Below, piece by piece: positions 55,015 to 64,000 of a DNA stretch of 64,000 bases. The notes below the pieces were generated by a model. The model was given only the letters and a program-made list of their open reading frames with translations, was not told the origin of the DNA and did no database searches. Source of the stretch: Plotosus lineatus (Eukaryota > Chordata > Actinopteri > Siluriformes > Plotosidae); assembly GCA_024760905.1 (NCBI GenBank), contig CM045745.1:9257782-9321781 (forward strand). Reading direction: 5' to 3'. Every line of letters starts with the position of its first letter. Within the stretch, counting starts at the first letter, position 1. The position numbers and the translations under genes were made by a program.

Positions 55015-58000
55015 TTATCTGTGCTCGACCACAAAACTCATAGTAGTACCATCAAAGGCGGGAGGTGCGATGATCCTGGGCCCTTGCTGGGAGGTGATGC
55101 TGATTACAGGCACATTGCTGTTGGTCACTCTGCCAGTGGTGGCATGCTGAGCACCTGGAATTAACTGCACAGATTTCCCAGACATATAATACGGGCTTTC
55201 TGTGTACGTGCCATCTTCCTGTTGCACTGCGAGGGATTTGTCTCCTGTTTCCACTTCTGATTGCATGGAAAGCTGAGACTGAATTGTTCGAGCAGGAATC
55301 ACTGTTGGGGCCATGTACCCCGGATAGAACATGTACGTGTGACCATAACCTCCAGGGCTAAGGGCAAGAGGAGAGATAGAGACAGGTACAGGGGTCATTG
55401 GAGGGTGTTGTGGCATGGGGACATCAACATACTGCCCTGTTTCAGGATCATAGAGTCGTTTTGTCGCTGGTTGTACTGGTGTGTCAACCAAATAATAATT
55501 TCCAGTAGTGGGATCCAGAAGCATTTTTCTTTGTGTGGACTGAAAGTGGTCCGTGGGGACTGGAGATGGCTGTACTGTGGGAGAGAAACAGACTAGCTGT
55601 GGCTGTGCTGCATGCATGGTAATAGGCAGAGGGTGATGGTACATCGTAGCAGTAGGAGTATCTGGGGAGCGTGTCTCTATAATGGTACTTGAACATTTGA
55701 GGGGTTGATGACTGTCTTCATGGCTTTTCGTTTTGCTGCTGTGTGTCACGTGAGATCTTTGGGCATCAGTGGCATAAGGTTTCACTGGTATGGTTGCATA
55801 ATTTTCGGAATCAACTGAAGGTGTAAATTCAACAGGGACAAATCCAGCCTTATAGGACTTGCCTGCATTGCTACTTAGCTGATCTTTGTCCTCGGTGACT
55901 GCCTTTGACTGAATAATATTTAAAGACAATGGTAGCTTTGGAGACTTGGGGTTCTTCACAGCTACAGAACTAACAGATGCTGAGGATGAGACTCGCATCT
56001 CTGGGGCTTTTAGTGAACTTGTAATGATGGACGCTAAAGCTTTCTGACCGTTGCTAGAAATGTTCTTCTCGGAAGTCCCACCAAGGTGCAGGACGGATTT
56101 GGGGTCCTTTTGTTTGTCATGGACGGCCATTTTTGTGCGTGACGTTTTCAACATTTTCTTCTCTTCTTTTTGGGTGGGTTGCTGTCCAGCACTTGGCATC
56201 TTATCAATGTTTGAGAATGAGTCACGTACCATGGTTAGTGAAGATGAACTAGTACTGCCCTGATCTTCGTCATTACCTTCTTGATGCCCAGTACTCAGGA
56301 GTGAAAGCACATGGCTGTCTGTTAATGGATGTGGGTTGGATTTTCTTTTCCATTCATTTTTGTCGAACACATAAAGTTGCTCCATTGTCTTGACAGCAGC
56401 CTGAAGTTTCTTCAGAGCAGTCGCCTTAGGATCAGCATGTTCCTCACCTGGGTCATACCCTTTTGTGCTGGTTTTTGTGTCGGTTCCTAATTCAGGAGAC
56501 CCCTCTTGCTTTATGATGGCAAGGTCAGATGGTTTACCATCCATCGACCCATGAGGATGTGTCCCATCAGCATCCAGGATATCCTGTGTATCCACTGTAT
56601 GACTGGAGGAATCAGAGAACTTTTCGGATTGCTTCACACTGCTGTTTGTGTTCACAGACTGACACTTAATCACGATGGGGGGAAGACTGGTCAGATTCCG
56701 ATTTGTGTTCTGTTTGGAGGTCTTGTGCTCCATGTCCACACTGCTATTATCCAAAGATACAAAGTGATAGGAGCTCTTAACCAGTTTGCGCACGTCTCGA
56801 ACCTGGTGGATCGGACCTTGGACCTTTGCCTTGTCTCGAACATCTCGAACGGTGAACTGAGGGATTCGGTCTGACGAGTCACCCCTGAGGACAGCACCGC
56901 CAGCTTGGTATTTGGGCTCATCGCCTGCTTTCGTCAACCCGCCGCCCGGACTGGGTCCTGCACTGGGACTGTGGAGCTTGGCGATGCTGAACCGGTTGTC
57001 TCTTAGACTCCGTAAACGTATTTTAATTTCCGGTGAGTTGGACTCTGCAGGTTTTTGGCCGGCCTTTGGGACATCCAGGGTGTTGACGCTCGGTTCTTCT
57101 CGGTGACACTCGGCGCTCGGCTCAGACTTCTCCCCGGACACGAGTTGGATGCTTGGAACAAATAAGTGCGACATTTTTGTACGCTTTCCGTTCTTCGAGT
57201 CCGTTTGCTCGTCTATTCGCTCCGTTTGGACCTCCAGCTCTTCCTCCCTCCAGCTTCTGAACGCGCTGTTCTGGCTCCGGATCAGTGCCCCTCTGGACCC
57301 CTCCGGAGATCCTTTTTTAGCGTCGAATGCCGCGCAGTTTTGAGACTCGGAATTTGCTTCAGATGTGACTTGGAGAGCTTCTTCATTGCGCCCGGTGTCC
57401 TCTGCGTCACAGGAGCCGCCGTCCACGATGTCTACGAGATCATCCAAGCAGACGATCCTGAAGTCCGAGGCTGTCTCGGAGAGTTTCGAGCTCTGGCTGT
57501 GCAGTGCAGTGAGTGCAGCTCTTTCCCTGGTCGCTTCCTGCTCATGACTGGACGGTTCACAGATCTCTCCCCTCTCCATCATGCGCTCCTGCTCCAATTG
57601 CATTTTCTTCGAAATGACATTTTTGAGTATGCTCGAAGCAAATATGGATTTCTTGTGCACGTCCTCCATGGCTTCGTCTGAGCTGCACGGTGGTTTGCTG
57701 TGCAAGTTTTGGCCAGAGTTTGTAACCTCATCTGCGGAACGTGATCCTCCTGCGCTTCGGGCGGATTTCATACGCCTTTCCTTTGCAGGCGGACCCGCTT
57801 TAACATTGCAGCGAAAATTCAGGGTTTCAGTGAGTCTTATTACCCCACTCTGGCCCTGTCCGATTTTGCCCATGAGCTCAATTTGTTTGGTTGATGCGTT
57901 TTTGGAATCCACCAGATTGCCGTTCAATGCAAATATTTCCACTGGGGGCGCCCTTCTACTGTTTAGGGTTAATCCCGTTGTCCCTTTACTCTCCCTCGTT

Positions 58001-59313
58001 TGTGCCAACTGAAAATTAGACGAGACACTTTGATGGCCTACTACATGGTGACCGCCTACTTTGGACACGTTCACGTTGCCATACTTTAGATCAACAAGTG
58101 CGGACCACCTGTTGAGTCCTTTACTGCGCTCTGAAGCGGAGGACTCGCTGGAAGTGCTGAAGTTGATGGCATCGAGATAAGGGTAGGCCAGACTTTTGAA
58201 CGATCTGGCCGTGAGGTTGCGCACTTCCTTGTCAGCATCATCCAGCTCACTCACCGCACTGGACGTGCCACTGGAGTACCCTGTAACATCTTTGCCTTTG
58301 GATTTAGTGCCAAAGTGCAAACGCCCGGGCAGAGCAATCAAACAATTTGCGTCGTTGTACCCTCTCTCCTGTTTTGTGTCCTTGCAGCGGTTCATGTCTC
58401 CAATGTGAATGGCAGGAATATTTTGGCCTCCATCTCTTTCTTGAGCGTCGCCATGCTTGTTTATAGCTCTGGAAGTGGCTTTGATTGACAGGTGAATATG
58501 TCCGGTACTTTTACTTTGGCACTCGGGCACCTTCTCGTCTGCGGTGGCGCTCCTGTCGCCCGGATCACTTTCTGCCTGATTGCATGTCACTGTGCTGGTC
58601 CTATGAGCTTCGTTCTTACTGCTTTCGACCTGTGCCGCCGTGGCTTCATCACTGTGGACACGTGCGTAATCCACGAACGGGTAGATCTGGTGCTCGTCAT
58701 CGAGATCCCAAGTGGATGCTGTTTCCAAGTCGCAGTCCACGTCATGATCGAGCTCGGAAAGCTGAATTTCGTGCGTGGTGATGTAGTGAGCCTCATCCTC
58801 GCTTGATTTGTGTACACAGTAATCCGCAATCACCAAACTCATCTCGTCGTCTGAGTCGCTTTTTTCGCTGTGACGTCGTAAACCCGCGCGCTGTAGATCG
58901 CCATCGTCGGGTATTTTGCTGTCCTTTTCCAAAATGCCCCGTGTCCTCTCTGAGCCGAGCTGTTCGAGGAACTCAGGGCAGTCCATGTGGTTTCCATCAC
59001 TGAGCTGTGGTCTTTCAGAAGAGCCAGCTGTTCTGGTTTCTGCTGTCCCCTCTGTCCTGCCATCCTCCCAGCATTCCAGATGAACATGTTTGCGCAGATG
59101 TTCCTCAGAAGGAAGCCGGACGCACTGGAGCGTGTCCTTCTGACCGGTAAAGCTTAGTTGTGCTGCTTTCCTCTCGCCCAATTTTAGGTCGAGCAATTCG
59201 TTCAGATCTACATAATTCGAGTCCTTTGGAGTCGCCACGACGCGTAAAAGTTTGCTGGACAGCGCGCAGTGCGCGTCCCCGCCGTAAACCAGCGCCCTCT
59301 CTGATGCTGCCAT
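55015..59313 (-). CDS. c4orf54: C4orf54-like large muscle-type protein with C-terminal DUF4585 domain
   Basis: A single uninterrupted exon of 1,432 codons from ATG 59313 to TAA 55017-55015. The protein is hydrophilic, Ser/Lys/Glu-rich and mostly disordered by composition, with no signal peptide or membrane segment. A conserved block SELDDADKEVRNLTARSFKS lies near residues 350-370. The C-terminal block (about 1259-1300) has RKMLLDPTTGNYYLVDTP and KRLYDPETGQYVDVPMP, the signature of DUF4585, a domain of C4orf54, CEFIP (C10orf71) and PROB1. C4orf54 is preferred because TRMT10A is its neighbour in human and because the SELDDADKEV block is internal, whereas in CEFIP it lies near the N-terminus. 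The molecular role is poorly known; the relatives are striated-muscle proteins and CEFIP binds FHL2. The start MAASER is chosen because ACAATGG is a good initiation context. An in-frame ATG 23 codons upstream adds an unrelated-looking segment. Confidence 0.85.
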   Translation of the reverse strand: MAASERALVYGGDAHCALSSKLLRVVATPKDSNYVDLNELLDLKLGERKAAQLSFTGQKDTLQCVRLPSEEHLRKHVHLECWEDGRTEGTAETRTAGSSERPQLSDGNHMDCPEFLEQLGSERTRGILEKDSKIPDDGDLQRAGLRRHSEKSDSDDEMSLVIADYCVHKSSEDEAHYITTHEIQLSELDHDVDCDLETASTWDLDDEHQIYPFVDYARVHSDEATAAQVESSKNEAHRTSTVTCNQAESDPGDRSATADEKVPECQSKSTGHIHLSIKATSRAINKHGDAQERDGGQNIPAIHIGDMNRCKDTKQERGYNDANCLIALPGRLHFGTKSKGKDVTGYSSGTSSAVSELDDADKEVRNLTARSFKSLAYPYLDAINFSTSSESSASERSKGLNRWSALVDLKYGNVNVSKVGGHHVVGHQSVSSNFQLAQTRESKGTTGLTLNSRRAPPVEIFALNGNLVDSKNASTKQIELMGKIGQGQSGVIRLTETLNFRCNVKAGPPAKERRMKSARSAGGSRSADEVTNSGQNLHSKPPCSSDEAMEDVHKKSIFASSILKNVISKKMQLEQERMMERGEICEPSSHEQEATRERAALTALHSQSSKLSETASDFRIVCLDDLVDIVDGGSCDAEDTGRNEEALQVTSEANSESQNCAAFDAKKGSPEGSRGALIRSQNSAFRSWREEELEVQTERIDEQTDSKNGKRTKMSHLFVPSIQLVSGEKSEPSAECHREEPSVNTLDVPKAGQKPAESNSPEIKIRLRSLRDNRFSIAKLHSPSAGPSPGGGLTKAGDEPKYQAGGAVLRGDSSDRIPQFTVRDVRDKAKVQGPIHQVRDVRKLVKSSYHFVSLDNSSVDMEHKTSKQNTNRNLTSLPPIVIKCQSVNTNSSVKQSEKFSDSSSHTVDTQDILDADGTHPHGSMDGKPSDLAIIKQEGSPELGTDTKTSTKGYDPGEEHADPKATALKKLQAAVKTMEQLYVFDKNEWKRKSNPHPLTDSHVLSLLSTGHQEGNDEDQGSTSSSSLTMVRDSFSNIDKMPSAGQQPTQKEEKKMLKTSRTKMAVHDKQKDPKSVLHLGGTSEKNISSNGQKALASIITSSLKAPEMRVSSSASVSSVAVKNPKSPKLPLSLNIIQSKAVTEDKDQLSSNAGKSYKAGFVPVEFTPSVDSENYATIPVKPYATDAQRSHVTHSSKTKSHEDSHQPLKCSSTIIETRSPDTPTATMYHHPLPITMHAAQPQLVCFSPTVQPSPVPTDHFQSTQRKMLLDPTTGNYYLVDTPVQPATKRLYDPETGQYVDVPMPQHPPMTPVPVSISPLALSPGGYGHTYMFYPGYMAPTVIPARTIQSQLSMQSEVETGDKSLAVQQEDGTYTESPYYMSGKSVQLIPGAQHATTGRVTNSNVPVISITSQQGPRIIAPPAFDGTTMSFVVEHR

Positions 59314-59745
59314 TGTTCTGTGGTTAAGGACTTTGTTGATTAGTAGCTTTTTTAATATTATGTGGGCAAATGTTAGAGACACTGTTCCCCAGGAAGCCCT
59401 ACTGCTCGCCCCTGTTGTACAGTCCTAGTGGAGTTGTCTCCAGTTGCATAGATTTTCTTCCCCACAGTTGTCAGCGTAGCGCTCCAGACTCTCATTTCAG
59501 TTGGTGACACGAGCAGAACAGACATTCCAGAGCCCAGCCGAGGGGCTTCGAAACTAAGCAGACAAATAAGTTTTACATTTTGTTGGCTATAGTGTATGAC
59601 ACTATAACTTAATAGCTCAAATCTGTGCTGGCGCTTGACTTCTGGCTCATTACGTATTCCGCTGAGCTCCTACCTGCTTTTAATACTCATATCTACAAAT
59701 ATAGAGACGGTGACGAAATGCGAAAACGGCTATTTTAAACTAGGT
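59314..59745 (-). promoter_or_regulatory. c4orf54: C4orf54 upstream region, possible 5' UTR and promoter
   Basis: The 430 bp upstream of the start contain no interspersed repeat, in contrast to almost everything around them. On the minus strand there are TATA-like motifs (TATTAAAAGC near 59686-59677; TTTAAAATAG near 59739-59730), E-boxes and a CATTCC (MCAT-like) core on the plus strand near 59524. A weak acceptor (CCACAG, AG at 59319-59318) could make the leader spliced. None of this is decisive. Confidence 0.25.
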
Positions 59746-59839
59746 TGTTGTGTTCGGGGTATTTTGTTACATCCTGTGGACAAGGCAGAATCCCGACACA
59801 ACACTGTTTTGGACTAAAAAAAGAAATCAGTGAGAAAGC

Positions 59840-59916
59840 TACAATAGTCCAGGCTAATAATAATAATAATAATAATAATAACAATAATAATAATAACAAT
59901 AATAGTAATAATAATA

Positions 59917-59960
<44 letters not shown>
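59840..59960. repeat. (AAT)n microsatellite
   Basis: Imperfect AAT/AAC/AGT triplets. Poly-Leu and poly-Asn ORFs here are translations of it. Confidence 0.97.
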
Positions 59961-59961
<1 letters not shown>

Positions 59962-60268
59962 TGGGGTGTGGTGGCCCAGTGGTAAAGTACTGGATTACCG
60001 ATCCCAAGCCCAACTGTCAACGGTTGTCACTTCTGTCCTCCAGTGCAGCTAACTGGGTTATCAAAGGACATGTCTGTCACTGGCTATGGTGAGAGACATG
60101 CAAAAGAACTGACTTTCCAAGATTAGGCTGCATAGCCGTCCGCATGATTCTGCCCAGAGATGGCTTGGTCTACTCTGCCGTCGCCCAGAGTCGGCTGAGA
60201 TGGGCGCCAGCCTCCCCGCCACCCTGATTAGGATCAAGTGGTTCAGAAATGCAATGAATGAATGAATG
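59961..60268 (+). repeat. SINE-1, L2-like tail
   Basis: GGGGTGTGGTGGCCCAGTGG head, CCAGTGCAGCTAACTGGG, CCTGATTAGGATCAAGTGG, ATGAATGAATGA. Confidence 0.88.
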
Positions 60269-60395
60269 AATTATATTATTATTATTATTATTATTACTAT
60301 TATTATTATTATTGTTTTTGTTGTTGTGGTTATTATTATTATTATTATTATTATTAATAATAATAATAATAGTAGTAGTAGTAGTAGTAGTAACC
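60269..60395. repeat. (ATT)n/(AAT)n/(AGT)n microsatellite
   Basis: Triplet repeats with a strand-symmetric switch from ATT to AAT near 60352. Confidence 0.95.
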
Positions 60396-61030
60396 TCTGC
60401 AAAATAAGGTGATCTGATGGAGTAAACATAAAGACAGTCAAGCTAAACCTGTACAACGTGGCAAACATGGCAACACGAGAATAGTTTTGTAACTTCAAAC
60501 GAGCAGATTTTATTCTGTAATCCAATGTGAAGCAAAACATCTGAAAACACAAAGCTAACCCTAATGTTATTTGCTATAAAGGTTAAACACTATTAAATAA
60601 TTTTTGGGGTAATTCCATCATAGTGGGATGCTATTTGCATAAAAGACAATAGAGATAAATGCAAGATTAACAAAAAAAAAAATCAAACAAAATCCAGTTT
60701 AACACCCCCCCCCCACAGTTATTTCAGCACCACAGCCGTGGACAGCTCCCCATACCCAAACGAAAGATAAACTTCAAGATTTTATAGAATGATACTCACA
60801 AATGTGCTAAAACATGCAGGGTTATTTAAGTACATGCTTATTCCCCCCCAACCCCCCAAAATGAAGTGTTGCTTTAGCTACAAATGTGCACAATTCATTG
60901 CCCCATTAAGTCCATGAATGTTATCATTAATTATATTAAAGTTACGCCATATGCAAAAAATGCAAGGCAGATTAGGGGAATTTCTTGCAATTAAATGCTC
61001 TGGCTAGCTCCAAATTGCAAAAATGGCAAA
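60396..61030. other. Unassigned stretch
   Basis: C-runs at 60704-60714 and 60843-60850; nothing recognised. Confidence 0.45.
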
Positions 61031-61039
61031 AAAAAAATC

Positions 61040-61086
61040 AACAGACAGACAGACAGACAGACAGATAGATAGATCGATAGATAGAC

Positions 61087-61136
<50 letters not shown>

Positions 61137-61160
61137 GCAGTCAGACAGTCAGATAGATAA
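61040..61160. repeat. (GACA)n/(GATA)n microsatellite
   Basis: CAGA and GATA tetranucleotides, about 24 units. Confidence 0.95.
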
Positions 61161-61490
61161 ACCATAAGTGTTAACATATATTTGAATTTGTTCAGTTTAG
61201 GTATTGTTCAATGTTCCTTGTGGACTTAAATGTGCTTCTAGATACATGTGAAATGTTGTAGGGTTTTTTTTTTTGACTTACTTATACTCTCTGTCTGAGG
61301 GCAACTACTTTGCCAGCACTTTAAGCCAGTGGAAAAACTTCCCCAAGGGATAATAAAGTATATTCTATTGTATAACGAGTTAAAACATTTTATTTTTTTA
61401 TTTATAATTTTTTGATGTGAGTGTTGGCCCTGTGATGGCCTGGTGAGCCAGCCTCCCTGTGACCCTAATTAGGACTAAGTGGCTCAGAAG
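61161..61490 (+). mobile_element. LINE 3' end and short SINE tail
   Basis: AACTTCCCCAAGGGATAATAA at 61338-61358 followed by AGTATATTCTATTG is a CR1/L2/Rex-type 3' end. 61425-61490 is an L2-like SINE tail (CCCTAATTAGGACTAAGTGG). Confidence 0.55.
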
Positions 61491-62070
61491 ATAAAATACT
61501 GATGATTTATAATTTTTTCAGAACATGCAAAGGAGAAAGGAGACCATGCAAAATAAGAGTCCTATTCATAAAGAATATGAAAATGAATGATTTTTCATAT
61601 AATTTTAAGACAGAATGTAGCCCAGTTTTTCTTTGGCCGTGGTAAGCTTTACAGCAGTTTTGTTAGTTAAAAGTCTTGCATTTCATCATTTATGTGCATT
61701 GCCACATGATTAACATGTAACTATTGATCCAGTCATGTACAGGAAAACAATAAGTTATCTTACATGAGCAGTAAGTAGCACCAGTTTTGAAATTACATTA
61801 CATTAGGGTTAACAGTGCCACACAGTCCCCTCTGTACCCAGTTATTTTTTCTCTGTCTGTTACTTTATTGAGATGTATTAAAAAGACACACTAATAAAGT
61901 AAATGTTAAAATACAATAACATACCGGAAAAAAGTCACCATCTTGTACAGTCAAGCCTCATTTGGTGTCTTCCTAACAGTCAGATGTATATAATTCTCTG
62001 TTGGAAACAATGTGTTGTGGGTTGTCTGTTTGGATGTGGACGTCTATTTGTTTTAGCAAGTCAGGGGCTC
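61491..62070. other. Unassigned stretch
   Basis: No feature recognised. Confidence 0.45.
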
Positions 62071-62072
62071 TC

Positions 62073-62135
62073 CCAGTGCAGCTAACTGGGTTATCATAGG
62101 CCAGCCATGTCTCTCACCGTCTATGGTGTGAGGCA

Positions 62136-62169
<34 letters not shown>

Positions 62170-62265
62170 CTGACTTCTTCAAGAGTAGGCTGCATAGTCA
62201 TCAGTGTATTTCTGCCCTGTGATGGCCTGGCGAGCTGTCCAGGATGTAATCTAAATTATTCATAG
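62073..62265 (+). repeat. SINE-1, 5'-truncated, A-run inside the core
   Basis: CCAGTGCAGCTAACTGGG start, (A)27 at 62140-62166, then core and part of the L2-like tail. Confidence 0.85.
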
Positions 62266-62436
62266 CCATCCTGATTAACCCATTAAAATAAATGATTTTC
62301 ATAATTTATGATTTAAACTAATACAAATAAAAAATAAAGGCTACAGCCGGCACCCCTTTAAAGGACCCTGTATAGTGTTCATCACCTCACAGTACACTAC
62401 ACTGATGTTTTTATAACTGGACACTATAGCCACAGG

Positions 62437-62790
62437 CAGTGGTGGCCTAGTGGTGCAGAGCACTGGATCGCTGAGCCTAAGGTTCGGGGTTCGAGTCCCA
62501 CTCTCCACAAGGTTGTCACTGTGGGCCCCCCCCCCAGTGCAGCAAACTGGGTTATCAAAGGCTGGCCATGTCTCTCACTGTCTATGGTGTGAGGTTCATG
62601 TAAAAAAAAAATAATTGCTGACTTCTTCAAGAGTAGGCTGCATAGTCATCAGTATATTTCTGCCCTGTGATGGCCTGGCGAGCTGTCCAGGATGTAATAT
62701 ATTCTCACCCAGAGTCGGCTGAGATGGGCAGCAGTTCCCTGCAACCATAATTAGGATTAACCAGTTCAGAAAATGAATAAATGAATGAAA
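62437..62790 (+). repeat. SINE-1, full length, L2-like tail
   Basis: GGCAGTGGTGGCCTAGTGG head, GGGTTCGAGTCCCACTC, tail CATAATTAGGATTAACCAG and ATGAATAAATGAATG. Its interior (TTGCTGACTTCTTCAAGAGT) matches the 62.1 kb copy more closely than other copies. Confidence 0.9.
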
Positions 62791-63570
62791 GTCAGTGGCT
62801 CAGCTACTGACCAATTATAAGACTCATGTAACAGGCAAACCAAAGGCCTGAGCAATCTAATTGGTAGTGGGAGCTTTAGTAATCTCTATTAACCAATTAG
62901 CAGTGAGAGATTTAACGTTAAAAATGTCTATGTTGAAGATATCAGATTTCTAAAAAATAAAAATAAAAAAAAGATACTAAGTTGTATGTTTTTGATTATA
63001 TTCATGTGTTTTTGCTTTGCTTATTGTATGTTAGGTTTGTATGCTATAATTTAGAACAGTTGGTCTACTGGAGACTTAAGATATGCAAGTGCTATTAGAT
63101 TCTCATATCCCAACAGCAACAGCTGCAGATTTTTTATAAATGTGAAATGCCCACTGCCAAGACTTGCTGGAGCTGAATTTTGGCTTGTGTCCCCTCGTAA
63201 CACCATGGAAATTCTACACTAGCGTTGGTATAGTGCCATTTCTCACTTGGATGTAGTTCCTTTTCTTTACTTTTTAATGTCTGTGATGTCCACAGCCACA
63301 CATGATACCTCAGTAATCATTCCATTAATGTACATTATTGATTTACTTTGGTGAATAATTAATTTGCCTCAAATTTTCAGTCACAAGTACTACTGTACAG
63401 TATTGTATTCAAATAACAAACACAATACTTTGTTTTAATAATTTCATTTATTACGTGTATTTTTTCACCCTTATATATGGGTACACACAGTTTAATAACC
63501 GTAGCGGTACGCAGTTACTTAATTTGTTTCGAAGTATGTTTCTTTGTTCTGAGTTACTTTGGCTGGTCTG
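62791..63570. other. Unassigned stretch
   Basis: No exon or repeat family recognised. Confidence 0.45.
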
Positions 63571-63577
63571 AGCGTTC

Positions 63578-63835
63578 CCCAGTGCTGCTCACTGGGTTAT
63601 CAAAGGCCGGCCATGTCTCTCACCGTCTATTGTGTGAGGTTCATGTAAAAGAACCATTGCTGACTTTCAAGAGTAACTGCAAAGCCGTCAGCGAGTTTCT
63701 GCCCTGTGATGGCCTGGCGAGCTGTCCAGGGTGTAGTCTGCCCTCACTTGGAGTGGGCTGGGATGGGCACGAGTCTCCCCACGACACCAATTAGAATTAA
63801 GTGGTTCAGAAAATGAAAGAATGAGAGAACGAATG
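63578..63835 (+). repeat. SINE-1, 5'-truncated, L2-like tail
   Basis: CCAGTGCTGCTCACTGGG start to AATTAGAATTAAGTGG and a GAATGAG-type end. Confidence 0.88.
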
Positions 63836-64000
63836 AGGGTGGTCCCTTCCTGACTGGGCAAAGGCATGGGCTGGGGGCAAAGAAGGCCTTAAATATTAGG
63901 CTGTACCATGTCCACTGTGTGCCAAAGTGAGATTTTTGGTTTTGTTTGTTTATGTATTGATTTTGACTTTTATTTATTTGTTTGAATGATAATGACTAAA

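Noticed and set aside
57166..57681. 171-codon ORF on the plus strand and other plus-strand ORFs across 55-59 kb
   Set aside because: Antisense shadows of the large minus-strand exon; no domain or repeat features of their own.
59314..59382. Upstream in-frame ATG adding 23 residues to the C4orf54-like protein
   Set aside because: The segment (MSLTFAHIILKKLLINK) is unlike the rest of the protein, and the ATG at 59313 has a better initiation context and a possible splice acceptor just before it.

Overview
This window is nuclear DNA from a ray-finned (teleost) fish. The evidence is two vertebrate protein-coding genes with clean splice structure, set in a dense background of fish-typical repeats: tRNA-derived SINEs, RTE and Rex3-like LINEs, CR1/L2-superfamily LINEs, pogo/Tigger, Tc1 and hAT DNA transposons, and long microsatellites. 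I see no bacterial-style operons, CRISPR arrays or complete RNA genes.

Genes. TRMT10A (tRNA m1G9 methyltransferase) lies on the minus strand from about 33.4 kb down to 12.2 kb. I rebuilt it as seven coding exons (33050-32908, 25086-24924, 24753-24682, 20363-20289, 18294-18145, 13205-13100, 12689-12466). All reading phases join and give 310 residues. A short non-coding first exon and a CCAAT/YY1/CRE/TATA-like promoter lie at 33390-33500. At 59313-55015, also minus strand, is one large open exon of about 1,432 codons with a DUF4585-type C-terminal domain, best matched to C4orf54. As I recall the human map, TRMT10A and C4orf54 are close neighbours at 4q23, which supports both calls. MTTP, which sits between them in human, was not seen here.

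Repeats by region. 0-12 kb, downstream of TRMT10A: SINEs, a degraded Tc1 element, a truncated RTE LINE and two Tigger deletion copies. 12-33 kb, TRMT10A introns: a CR1/L2 LINE (13.3-15.1), a Rex3-like 3' end (15.4), a Tigger copy with a transposase N-terminal remnant (15.9-16.6), a Tigger copy split by an almost full RTE LINE (20.4-24.6), an LTR (26.2), and a nested set at 26.7-32.1 kb in which a LINE sits in a Tigger copy that sits in another Tigger copy. 33.5-55 kb, intergenic: many SINEs, hAT elements, a Tc1 remnant, a truncated LINE copy and a fourth Tigger copy. 59.4-64 kb, upstream of C4orf54: AAT/TTA and GATA microsatellites and SINEs.

The main structural observation is a tRNA-headed SINE family that occurs with two different 3' tails. 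One tail is shared with other L2-like-tailed SINEs here. The other is made of blocks matching both the 5' end and the 3' end of the RTE LINE in this same window, an arrangement like ruminant Bov-tA and Bov-B. No element has an intact reading frame for autonomous movement.
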